Under the pieces are notes generated by a model, which was given only the letters and a program-made list of their open reading frames with translations, did not search any database and was not told the DNA's origin. From the NCBI GenBank assembly GCA_902826695.1, contig CADEFU010000001.1:62001-126000 (forward strand): a stretch of 64,000 nucleotides of DNA, given 5' to 3'. This document shows, in pieces, positions 43,837-51,632 of this stretch; positions within the stretch are counted from its first letter, which is position 1, and each line of letters opens with the position of its first letter. A program made the position numbers and the translations under genes. The stretch is from an uncultured Alphaproteobacteria bacterium. GTDB lineage: Bacteria; Pseudomonadota; Alphaproteobacteria; Micropepsales; Micropepsaceae.

Positions 43837-46085
43837 CGATCGCGGTTCAGGTCGAGCGTGTCGAGCTTCATTGTCTTGGGCTCGACGGCCGCGGAGAAGA
43901 GGCCGGCGGCGGCGGGTTTGAACGTTGCGGTGAACTCGTCTTTCGCCTCGTCGAACGTAATTGCGATCTTGCCGCCGCGCGAGGCCTTGGCGCTGGCCTT
44001 GACGCGCTTCAGCTCTTCGTCGAGGACGATTTCGCTGACGAGCTTTTTGATGAACTTGGCGAAGAGGTTGTTGATGGGCCTTGCGCCATAGCGCGGGTTC
44101 ATCACGCGATTGACGGCGTGGCGCAGGTCGTCGTCGGCGAACTCGACGGTTACCTCTTTGCCTTCGAGCATCTTATTCACGCCGCCGAGGTTCTTCTTGC
44201 CGATCTTGAACAGGAGGTCGGCGTCGAGGCGTTTGAAGAACTGGATATCGGTGAAGCGGCCCAAGAGCTCCGGTTTGAAGAAGGCTTTGACCTCGGTGTG
44301 CGCTCTGACGACCGCCTCGTCGTAGGTCAGGGCGTCGTCCACGAAGTTGCGCGAGCCGACGTTCGAGGTTGCAATAATAGTGCACTGGCTGAAGTCGATC
44401 AGGCGGCCCTTGCCGTCGGTCAGGCGACCGGCGCTCAAGATCTGCAGCAGGATGTTGAAGACGTCGGGGTGTGCCTTCTCGATCTCGTCGAAGAGGACGA
44501 TCGAGTTCGGCTTCTTGCGCACTTCGTTGGCGAGCACGCCGCCTTCCTCGTAGCCGGCATAGCCGGGCGGGGCGCCCATGATTTTCGAGACGGTGTGCTT
44601 TTCGCCGTATTCCGACATGTCGAGGCGGATCGGCTCGGCGTCGGCCTTGCCTTCGGTGTAGGCGGCGAGGGCGCGGGCGAGTTCGGTTTTGCCGACGCCG
44701 GAGGGGCCAATGAAGAAGTAGGCGCCTGCCGGCGAGTTCGGGTCCTTGAGACCCGCGGCGGCGTTCTTGACGGCGGCGGCGATGGAGCTGATCGCGCGGT
44801 CTTGGCCGTAAATGCGTTCCTTCAGCGACTCTTCCATCTTGATGACGCGCTCAAGCTCGCTTTCGCCGAGGGTTGCTACCGGGATCCCGGTGCGTTTCGA
44901 GAATGTGCGGCGGATGCGTTCGGGCGTAAGTTTGTGGTCCGTCGGCATGCCGACGCTTAGCTCGGCAAGCTTCTGATTGATCCCGGCAAGCGCCGCTCGG
45001 TATTTGTCCGCCAGTTCGTCGTTCTGGCGCGCGATCTCACTGGGGCGCCCTTCGCGCTTGGCCGCCTCGGTTTCGACGTCGAGTTTTTGCAGTTCGGTGG
45101 CGTAGTTGCGCTTCTGGTCGAGTAGCGCCTTCACGCCGTCGGTCTTCTTCAGCCAGTCCTTCGATAATTCGCGTTCTTTCGCCTCAAGCTTGGCGATTTC
45201 GCTGCGGAGCCTCTCAATCCCGTCTGCACCTTCGGCGCGTTCGATGGCGGCGAGTTGATTGCGCAGGTTTACGAGCTGCTCTTCGATGCGGTCGAGTTCG
45301 GCCGGTTTGCTCATGATGTCGGCGCGGAACTCGGCCGAGGCTAAATCGAGCAAGCGTAATGGCACGCGTGGCAACGACTGATCGTCGAACGAGCCTTTGA
45401 ATTTTGTCGTAAGTTGGACCACGGTTTGCAGCGCGTCGTCGCCGATGACGATGCCGTGCATCGTTTCGAAGACATGGCGCAGGCCGCGTAGGATGCTCAA
45501 TACCTGTTCGGCGTCCGGTTCCTTCAGATCGATCACCGAAAAGAATTCGCGGAAGCCAGGGTGTTGGTCGAAGACCTTCGCCTTTTGGCTGTCCGATACG
45601 GCGATGATGCATTGCGTGCGGCGCGTACGGATCGCAGCCATCAAGCTGTTCAGCACGCCGTGTGCGCCCTTCGCTTCAAGGCCGTGGATGAAGTTGGGGA
45701 AGTTGTCGATGACGAGGACGCTGTATTGCGCGTCTTCGAGGTGATCGACGATCTTCAGGAAGTCCTTGTTGATTTGCGCGGGGTCGTCGGCCGCAAGCAG
45801 GCTTTCGCTGTCGAGGCGGAAGAAGCGGCGCTTTATGACGTCTTGCGAGATGTCTGCTTTGCGGCGGCGTTCCTCGATGCCGTAGATCAGTGCCGTCTTG
45901 CCGACACCCGTTGGTCCGGTCAGCATGACGTTTCGGCTACCGCGGAGTGTCAGCACCTCGCCGATCTGACGGATCTCTGAATCGCGGCCGATCAGCGTGA
46001 AATCTTCGTCTAGGTCGCGGTCGAGTTCGTAGAGATGCGGGAGAACGCACCCCTTGTCGGCCGACATTTCAACGTGCTTTTGCAT
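43833..46085 (-). CDS. ClpB-like double AAA+ ATPase with a degenerate first ATPase domain
   Basis: A 750-aa disaggregase-like ATPase without the N-terminal Clp repeat. NBD1 has Walker A GPTGVGKT (57-64), but its Walker B is VLVIDNF (D127 then N128, lacking the catalytic Glu). The arginine-finger motif ERRF is replaced by REFF, and the tyrosine pore loop is missing. A roughly 120-residue coiled coil (about 260-380) occupies the ClpB M-domain place. NBD2 is intact: GPSGVGKT (460-467), LFDEIEKAHP, pore loop GAPPGYAGYEEGG, sensor 1 IIATSNVG, Arg in LLGRF, sensor 2 GARPINN. ATG 46085 lies 1 base after the coiled-coil gene. It probably remodels a specific partner protein. Confidence 0.88.
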   Translation of the reverse strand: MQKHVEMSADKGCVLPHLYELDRDLDEDFTLIGRDSEIRQIGEVLTLRGSRNVMLTGPTGVGKTALIYGIEERRRKADISQDVIKRRFFRLDSESLLAADDPAQINKDFLKIVDHLEDAQYSVLVIDNFPNFIHGLEAKGAHGVLNSLMAAIRTRRTQCIIAVSDSQKAKVFDQHPGFREFFSVIDLKEPDAEQVLSILRGLRHVFETMHGIVIGDDALQTVVQLTTKFKGSFDDQSLPRVPLRLLDLASAEFRADIMSKPAELDRIEEQLVNLRNQLAAIERAEGADGIERLRSEIAKLEAKERELSKDWLKKTDGVKALLDQKRNYATELQKLDVETEAAKREGRPSEIARQNDELADKYRAALAGINQKLAELSVGMPTDHKLTPERIRRTFSKRTGIPVATLGESELERVIKMEESLKERIYGQDRAISSIAAAVKNAAAGLKDPNSPAGAYFFIGPSGVGKTELARALAAYTEGKADAEPIRLDMSEYGEKHTVSKIMGAPPGYAGYEEGGVLANEVRKKPNSIVLFDEIEKAHPDVFNILLQILSAGRLTDGKGRLIDFSQCTIIATSNVGSRNFVDDALTYDEAVVRAHTEVKAFFKPELLGRFTDIQFFKRLDADLLFKIGKKNLGGVNKMLEGKEVTVEFADDDLRHAVNRVMNPRYGARPINNLFAKFIKKLVSEIVLDEELKRVKASAKASRGGKIAITFDEAKDEFTATFKPAAAGLFSAAVEPKTMKLDTLDLNRDR

Positions 46086-46086
46086 C

Positions 46087-47853
46087 CTAGTTGTCAAAGA
46101 GCGCGTCGATGCCCTTCTTCGGCGCGGCGCTGCGGTCCTTCGACGGTGTCGTGGAAGCGGCCGGTGCGTCTTTCTGGGCGTCGAGTTCGGCACGGGTGGA
46201 TTTGAGCGTGATCTTGTTTAACTCCTCCGCCGACTTTTGAACTTCGTCGGCCAGGGTCCTGGTCTGCTTCAACACGTCGATCAACGTGGTGGTGGTTTCG
46301 CTCACCGCTTCGCTCAGGTCTTCGATGTCGGTGATCTGACCTTCCAGGGCACCACGGCGCTTCTTGAGCAGTTCGGGCGTCGCGCGGATTTCGTCGGTCA
46401 GGACCATGCTCGCCTCTTGGCTCATGTGGTCCAATGCGTCTTCGATCAAGCTTGCCTTCTCGGTGAGCACGGTGTTGACGATCGCGTTCAGGAGTGTGAC
46501 GACGCGGGTTGAGGTCGTTGCGATCGTCTGCGAGCGGATGCTCATCGCGTAGTTGATGGCGGACGAATTCTTGCGCTCGAGGTCGGTGATGACCGCGCCT
46601 TGTTGAGACATCTCGCCGACGGAGCGCGTCAGGTTGATGTCGAGGTCGCCCAGGCGCGCGAGGAACCGGTTCATGTTTTGGATGCGGTTGCGCGCCTTCG
46701 TGCGTTCTATTTCCGCTGTCAGATCTTCGGTCGAGCCTTCGGCAGGCTTTGCGGCCGTTGCATCCGGGTCGCCGAATTGGGCGATCAGGCCGCCGACGAC
46801 TTCCTTGTTCTGTTTGGTCGCGATCTCGAGCGCCTTGTTCATGACGGCCAAGAGCACGGCGATCTTGTTGTTCGTGTAGTTCAGGTTGAGGATGTTCTCG
46901 CGGACCTTCGTGAAACCCTCGATCGACGTGCCGATGCGCTCCTCGGCGGCCTTTATGAACGAGACGCCGCTTTCGGCCGCGCTTTTCATGTTCTTGCCGA
47001 AGAGCTCGCCGCCGATGTCGAGAACTTTCAGGATCTCCGGATTCTGCTTCTCCATATCTAAGATCTTTTGATCGATAGGATCGTTCGTGCCGGGCTTGAA
47101 CAGCGGGGCGGCGCGCAGGTCGGCGATCTTTGCCTGCTGTGCCGCTTCGGTCTGTGCCAGTGCCGCAATCTCGTCCTTGCCTTGCTTGATTTGGCCCGAG
47201 CGCAACAGGCGGCCGAAGAACGTGTCGTTCTCCTTCAGCCATGCTTCCCACTTCGCGCGGCTGGTGCGCGCGGTGTTGAGCGTGCTCGTCAAGTTTGCGA
47301 CGGCTTCTTCGCGCTGCCGGCGAGATTCTTTCAGCATCTTCTGTTGCTGGAAGGCGTCGTTGATCTGTTCGATGATCGACTTCTTGCCGGGGCCTTCGGT
47401 CGAACGAAACCTCTTGAGGAGGCTCAGAATTTCGTCCAGCGGCATGATCGAGTTCTTGAACGTATTCAAGCCCTCGAACACGCTGTCCATGTTCTGTTTG
47501 AACGTGGCGTAGGCCTGGTCGCTGACAGTCGTGATTTGGCCGAGCGCCATATTACGACGCTGCAGCTGCACGTACTCGAAGAACTCGGCCAGGATTTCGA
47601 TTTTCTTGTCGTTGTCGGGCTCGGCCGGGTCGAACTCGAGCAGGCGCGCGATCTCTCTAATCTTCTGCTCTTGGGAAAGCTCGCGGCTTTCGAAGACCTT
47701 GAAGATCGGGTTCTCTTGTTCAACGCGTCCAATGAGTTGTTGTTTGTCCTCCTCGCTAAGCGCGACTTGTGTCTCAGCGACGTCGCCAAAGCGGCGAGCA
47801 CGTCTGGCTGCTTTGCGTTCTTCGAGGGAGGCTTCGGTAACCGGAGTCGACAT
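46087..47853 (-). CDS. Long coiled-coil protein, first gene of the AAA+ operon
   Basis: A 588-aa cytosolic protein, predicted helical and coiled almost throughout, without membrane segment. Heptad-like stretches run at about 170-240 and 350-560. The C-terminus after about 550 is disordered and ends GIDALFDN, like a short interaction tag. Length and helix pattern faintly recall TelA-like (toxic anion resistance) proteins, but I see no diagnostic motif, so I do not name it so. The next gene (AAA+ ATPase) begins 1 base after its stop. The likely role is a partner or substrate of the ATPase. Confidence 0.75.
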   Translation of the reverse strand: MSTPVTEASLEERKAARRARRFGDVAETQVALSEEDKQQLIGRVEQENPIFKVFESRELSQEQKIREIARLLEFDPAEPDNDKKIEILAEFFEYVQLQRRNMALGQITTVSDQAYATFKQNMDSVFEGLNTFKNSIMPLDEILSLLKRFRSTEGPGKKSIIEQINDAFQQQKMLKESRRQREEAVANLTSTLNTARTSRAKWEAWLKENDTFFGRLLRSGQIKQGKDEIAALAQTEAAQQAKIADLRAAPLFKPGTNDPIDQKILDMEKQNPEILKVLDIGGELFGKNMKSAAESGVSFIKAAEERIGTSIEGFTKVRENILNLNYTNNKIAVLLAVMNKALEIATKQNKEVVGGLIAQFGDPDATAAKPAEGSTEDLTAEIERTKARNRIQNMNRFLARLGDLDINLTRSVGEMSQQGAVITDLERKNSSAINYAMSIRSQTIATTSTRVVTLLNAIVNTVLTEKASLIEDALDHMSQEASMVLTDEIRATPELLKKRRGALEGQITDIEDLSEAVSETTTTLIDVLKQTRTLADEVQKSAEELNKITLKSTRAELDAQKDAPAASTTPSKDRSAAPKKGIDALFDN

Positions 47854-48020
47854 TCAAGTGGACCCTTTTGTTCAACCGCGCAATTGCGCATATGGGAAGT
47901 TGTCGCCCGTTTTGTAGCCTGGGTAGGCGTGCAAGGCAGCAGAATTTATTGGGTTTGGGGCCTTGATGGGCTCTTGATTCCGGGTGGCGGCCGTCCTTTC
48001 GGACCGTTAAGACTTAGCCG

Positions 48021-48770
48021 ATGTGCGGGCGATACGTCCTACGGATGGTTTTGAAGAACTTCCGGCGCGATTTCGAGCTGGGGTTCGATGTTGACGACAG
48101 CGACGTGCCGATGGAGGCGCGGCCGCGCTTTAACGTTGCGCCGACGCACATGGTGCCCGTCATCCGGATGATCGAGGGGAAGCGGTGGCTTTCGCTGGTG
48201 CGGTGGGGGCTGATCCCGCATTGGGCGAAAGAAGTTAAGAAGCCCCAGATCAACGCGCGCGGCGAGACGATTTTCGAGAAGCCGATGTTTCGCGATGCGG
48301 CGCGGCGGCGGCGGTGTTTGATCCTTGCCGACGGATTCTATGAGTGGAAGCGCGACGCTAACGATAAGCCGTTACAGGCGTACTTTGTCGAACGGGCGGA
48401 TGGGAAGCCGTTCGCGATGGCCGGCATCTGGGAGACTTGGATCAGTCCGGATGGCGAGATCATCGACACGGTTGCCATCGTCACCACGGAGGCGAACGAA
48501 GATGTTGCGCCCATTCACCACCGGATGCCGGTGATCTTGGACAAGCGTGACTACCTTGCTTGGATCGATGCGGAGGCGACGCCGGCTGAGGCTGCGATGG
48601 CACTGATCAAGGCGCCACCGGTTGGCACCATGGTGCCACGCGTGGTGTCGAACCGCGTGAACGCGGTCAGAAACGACGATGCGGAGAACTTGAGTCCCTT
48701 CGATCCCAGCACCACTCCCCCGCAGCCGCCTCGCAAGAGCGGCGACCCGCGGCAGGGGGATTTGTTTTAG
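48021..48770 (+). CDS. SOS response-associated peptidase (SRAP/HMCES, YedK-like)
   Basis: A 249-aa SRAP domain protein. C2 in MCGRY is the catalytic nucleophile that links to abasic sites in single-stranded DNA. Downstream are the ADGFYEWKR motif with the catalytic E and the HHRMPVIL motif. The C-terminus after about 210 is proline-rich and disordered. It protects abasic sites at replication forks. It is a single gene, convergent with the cytochrome gene at 48774 with 3 bases between. Confidence 0.93.
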   Translation: MCGRYVLRMVLKNFRRDFELGFDVDDSDVPMEARPRFNVAPTHMVPVIRMIEGKRWLSLVRWGLIPHWAKEVKKPQINARGETIFEKPMFRDAARRRRCLILADGFYEWKRDANDKPLQAYFVERADGKPFAMAGIWETWISPDGEIIDTVAIVTTEANEDVAPIHHRMPVILDKRDYLAWIDAEATPAEAAMALIKAPPVGTMVPRVVSNRVNAVRNDDAENLSPFDPSTTPPQPPRKSGDPRQGDLF

Positions 48771-48773
48771 CGG

Positions 48774-49310
48774 TCACGGCAACGCTATAGCGTCTTGCGC
48801 AGCGCCGTTGTTCTCGGCGAATGCGGCACGCATGAAGGTAAGCGTCTTCCAAATTTCGCCCGGCTTCAGTTCGTCCTTGAACGGTGGCATCGCGGTCTCG
48901 AACTCGGCGCCGCCCTCGGCGATGCTCCAGTAGAAGAAGTCATCGCGATAGAGCTGCTCGCCCAAGCTGCGCGAAAGATCGGCTGGCGGTATCACAAGTT
49001 TCTCACCCGCTTCGCCGTCGCCGATGCCCATCATGCCGTGGCAACTCGCACAGCGCTGGTCATAGATGCGAGCGCCCTCCACGAGGTTGCCGATCGTGGC
49101 GAGGTATTGGTTTCGGCGTCCTCGATAGGTGACGGGCATCTGGTTGCGGATATATGCATCGTGACGGGCAGGGCTGCGAACGGTCATTGCGGCAGCAGTG
49201 CCGTTTTTCGCGCAAAAACGGGCGTTTTGGAGCGCGCCGCAACCGAATGTCAGAAACCCGGCGACGATAACTGCGGCGACTACAAATCCCGTTAGGACCG
49301 GCTTCCACAT
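48774..49310 (-). CDS. Membrane-anchored cytochrome c (one haem)
   Basis: A 178-aa cytochrome c with one N-terminal hydrophobic segment (about 5-25) that includes a lipobox-like FGC. One haem motif CASCH lies at about 91-95 (YDQRCASCHGMMGIGDGEAG), followed by the axial methionine in ETAMPPFKDELK. It is periplasmic, facing the membrane. It is divergent from the second cytochrome gene (123 bases) and could share its promoter region. The electron partner is unknown. Confidence 0.87.
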   Translation of the reverse strand: MWKPVLTGFVVAAVIVAGFLTFGCGALQNARFCAKNGTAAAMTVRSPARHDAYIRNQMPVTYRGRRNQYLATIGNLVEGARIYDQRCASCHGMMGIGDGEAGEKLVIPPADLSRSLGEQLYRDDFFYWSIAEGGAEFETAMPPFKDELKPGEIWKTLTFMRAAFAENNGAAQDAIALP

Positions 49311-49432
49311 TTCAGTGCCTCATCCGCTTGTGCCGGAAAGTGTGGCAGACGACGACGGGTCGGGCCTTGCGCTAGGTCAAAGCCTGACGTGACGGCATGG
49401 GGCATTCTGCGATGGCTGAACGAGGGTCTACG

Positions 49433-50071
49433 ATGTCGGCGCGTGCTTACCTTTCCCTGGCTTTGGTTTGGATGCTCGTCGGTTGCGTGGACGAGCCATC
49501 TCCCATCGTCTCGCTCAAGCCCGTGGAAGCGGAGCAGCAAGCGGTCCTTGTCGAAAACGGACGCACAGTAGCAGAGACCAGTTGCGCGAGCTGCCATGCC
49601 ATCGGCGAGCGGGGCAATAGTCCCATGCCTCAGGCGCCGGTGTTCCGGTCGGTGCTGCGGCGCTACAGCAGCGACGTGCTCGAAACGGAGCTCATCATGG
49701 GTATGCGTGTCGCGCACGGGCCGATGCCGACGTTTCAATTCAACCCTGACGCGGCAGGGGCATTGATCGCCTATCTGCTTTCCATTCAGGTAAGCGATCC
49801 CGGACTTGCACTTGTCGAGCAGCGTTGCGCGCGATGCCACGCTGTTCAAGTTACGGGCATCAGTCCTTACCCGGGCGCGCAACCGTTCCGGAATCTAGGC
49901 CGGCGGTGGTCGCGGGCGCAGCTGCGCGATGCCCTCAAGGTGGGGATATTGGCGGAGCATGATACGGCCGAGGCGCGCTTGCCGCCGATGCGGCTGAACG
50001 ATCGCGAGATCGACGCGTTGCTCAGCTATCTCGACTCGATCGAGACCGCGGAGAATCCGGCGCCGCGTTAG
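49433..50071 (+). CDS. Dihaem cytochrome c lipoprotein
   Basis: A 212-aa lipoprotein with a signal (SLALVWMLVGC) and two c-type haem motifs, CASCH and CARCH. Each sits in a class I domain of about 90 residues (TSCASCHAIG, then QRCARCHAVQ), with methionine ligands in AHGPMPTFQF and ARLPPMRLND. I chose ATG 49433 because GAGGG precedes it by 6 bases and the lipobox fits; the frame is open to 49397. It may pass electrons to or from the monohaem protein encoded divergently. Confidence 0.85.
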   Translation: MSARAYLSLALVWMLVGCVDEPSPIVSLKPVEAEQQAVLVENGRTVAETSCASCHAIGERGNSPMPQAPVFRSVLRRYSSDVLETELIMGMRVAHGPMPTFQFNPDAAGALIAYLLSIQVSDPGLALVEQRCARCHAVQVTGISPYPGAQPFRNLGRRWSRAQLRDALKVGILAEHDTAEARLPPMRLNDREIDALLSYLDSIETAENPAPR

Positions 50072-50075
50072 GCCG

Positions 50076-50486
50076 CTATGGAGCGGCTGTGAATTTGACT
50101 TCGCAGCTGTACGTGAACTCCCACCGAGGTGCGGCGAGCTTGGTGCCCTCTGTGGTCGTGCACGTTCGGCCGCTGCCGCTCAGGAAAGCCAAGACCGCAG
50201 CTTCGACTTCGGCTTGCGGGACGGCGTTGTTGTAGGCGCCGAACGTCACGCCGCGCAGCATGGTGTCGCTCATGGCGCCCCCCACGCTGCGGGTGATGAT
50301 AAGTTTGCCGGCGCTCGGCTTGTCGAAGATGCGATAGGTGCTGTTTGCGTGTTTGAAGTTTGTGCGCGGCACGTCGCGGTAGTCGGCGCTGAGCTGCTGC
50401 GGCGCGGTGCACGCGCCTAGACAAAGCGCCGCAAAGGCTACGCAAGCCTGCCATCGAACCGCGGCGTCACGTCGTGCCGGTCTCAT
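50076..50486 (-). CDS. Small lipoprotein of unknown function
   Basis: A 136-aa lipoprotein. A signal peptide leads to a lipobox (LCLGAC) followed by TAPQQL. A globular domain of about 105 residues has no recognised family. ATG 50486 follows aaggg by 7 bases; an upstream ATG at 50492 and a start at 50504 are less likely. Function unknown. The stop is 4 bases from that of the convergent dihaem cytochrome. The 195-base space to the next gene (50487-50681) holds its promoter and nothing else I can support. Confidence 0.7.
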   Translation of the reverse strand: MRPARRDAAVRWQACVAFAALCLGACTAPQQLSADYRDVPRTNFKHANSTYRIFDKPSAGKLIITRSVGGAMSDTMLRGVTFGAYNNAVPQAEVEAAVLAFLSGSGRTCTTTEGTKLAAPRWEFTYSCEVKFTAAP

Positions 50487-50681
50487 ACCCATGCCCCTTA
50501 CCAAGACTGATTCGCTGCCGGGAAAAGTTTGCGGCGGACGGGCGCGCTTTTGTGCAACAGCGCCATGCGAAACGGTGCGCGGGTAGGGCGGCGTTCGCGG
50601 GCAATGGAGGCGGCGACCATCGGCCGCGAGGCCGGTTGTGCCAGTCTATTGTTGTGCGTAGCGCATCGAAATGGGCGAACG

Positions 50682-51257
50682 CTAGGTCGGTGCGCTGCGC
50701 TCGCGTGTCCGTGCACGCCAGGTTTCGCGGTCGAGGCGGAAGTGGTGAAGTTCGCGCGGTGCGCCACCCGTCGCCGAGGCTTTGCGCTCTGTGCGCTCGA
50801 GCGTCCAGCCTCTTCGTGCGAGCAGTGCCAGCATCAGGGTGTTGTCGGCCAAGACAGTACAGCGCGAGGCGGTCAGGTCCAGTTCCTCGAAGAAGATCGG
50901 GCGGAGTGCCTCCGTCGATTCCACGAGCGCCGTGTTGCCGCGAGCGTCCGGTTCGCCGATCAAGAGGTTGTCGGTGAATTCGCGCTTTGCGTGATCGACA
51001 TAGATGGCGCGGAAGCCGACGAGGCGGCTTGTCGGCTTTTCGAAGATGCCGATCAGGAAACCGGTGACGTTATCGAAGCGGTCGATATAGGCGTGCAACT
51101 GGGCCAGGGCGAGCGCCGCGGGCCTCAGGTTCAGTGCGCGCGCGGTTTCGGGGTCGAGCAGCCAGCCGCCCCAGCGCTCGCTCGCGTCGGTGCGCTCCAT
51201 CGTACGAACGATGTACTTCGAGGTCTCGACGCGGATGCGGCGCGGTGCCGGTTGCAT
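50682..51257 (-). CDS. GNAT-like acetyltransferase family protein
   Basis: A 191-aa protein with the general layout of GNAT N-acetyltransferases. A strand region (LVGFRAIYVDHAKREFTDNLLIG) is followed by a helix with LRPIFFEELDL and the final LMLALLARRGWTLER motif. The Gly-x-Gly acetyl-CoA loop is weak. So the fold is plausible but the function is not clear. ATG 51257 was chosen (MQPAPRRIRVET); a longer frame to 51302 lacks conserved features. Confidence 0.68.
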   Translation of the reverse strand: MQPAPRRIRVETSKYIVRTMERTDASERWGGWLLDPETARALNLRPAALALAQLHAYIDRFDNVTGFLIGIFEKPTSRLVGFRAIYVDHAKREFTDNLLIGEPDARGNTALVESTEALRPIFFEELDLTASRCTVLADNTLMLALLARRGWTLERTERKASATGGAPRELHHFRLDRETWRARTRERSAPT

Positions 51258-51357
51258 GGGGCTAGTATTGCCGTGCGGTACGCGCGGCCACAATGCCGCC
51301 ATGTGACTTTGTCAGCCTTCCGGTGCAGAATGGCTGGCAACGCGTGAGGAGGCGTAC

Positions 51358-51627
51358 ATGGCAGGCAGGATGTTGGGTCGACTTGGGCTTGGCGTTGCTG
51401 GGTCCGTTGCGGTTGCGGGCGTAGCGCGGGCGGATGCTTCGCCGCTTTCGTTCATGGGCGACCCGGTGATCGCAATCGGTGTGATCGTCGTGCTTGTCTT
51501 GCTGTTGTGGCTCTTTATTCGGGGCGTGCTCAGCATCGCCGGGCGCGACAAGTCCGACGAGGACGATGCCGGCGTTGGCGTCCTTGAGGGTATTGACGAG
51601 GACGACGACAAGCCGAAGCGGCGGTAG
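51358..51627 (+). CDS. Small membrane protein (89 aa), unrecognised
   Basis: An 89-aa protein with a possible signal peptide (about 1-25) and a strong membrane helix (VIAIGVIVVLVLLLWLFIRGVL). An acidic and lysine/arginine tail (SDEDDAGVGVLEGIDEDDDKPKRR split in charge) follows. A good ribosome site (gaggcg) precedes the ATG. Family not recognised. Its stop lies 5 bases from that of the convergent ankyrin gene. Confidence 0.7.
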   Translation: MAGRMLGRLGLGVAGSVAVAGVARADASPLSFMGDPVIAIGVIVVLVLLLWLFIRGVLSIAGRDKSDEDDAGVGVLEGIDEDDDKPKRR

Positions 51628-51632
51628 GTGGC

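Noticed and set aside
43593..44960. 455-codon open frame on the plus strand
   Set aside because: Antisense to the AAA+ ATPase gene, whose motifs are intact; no start signal or domain.
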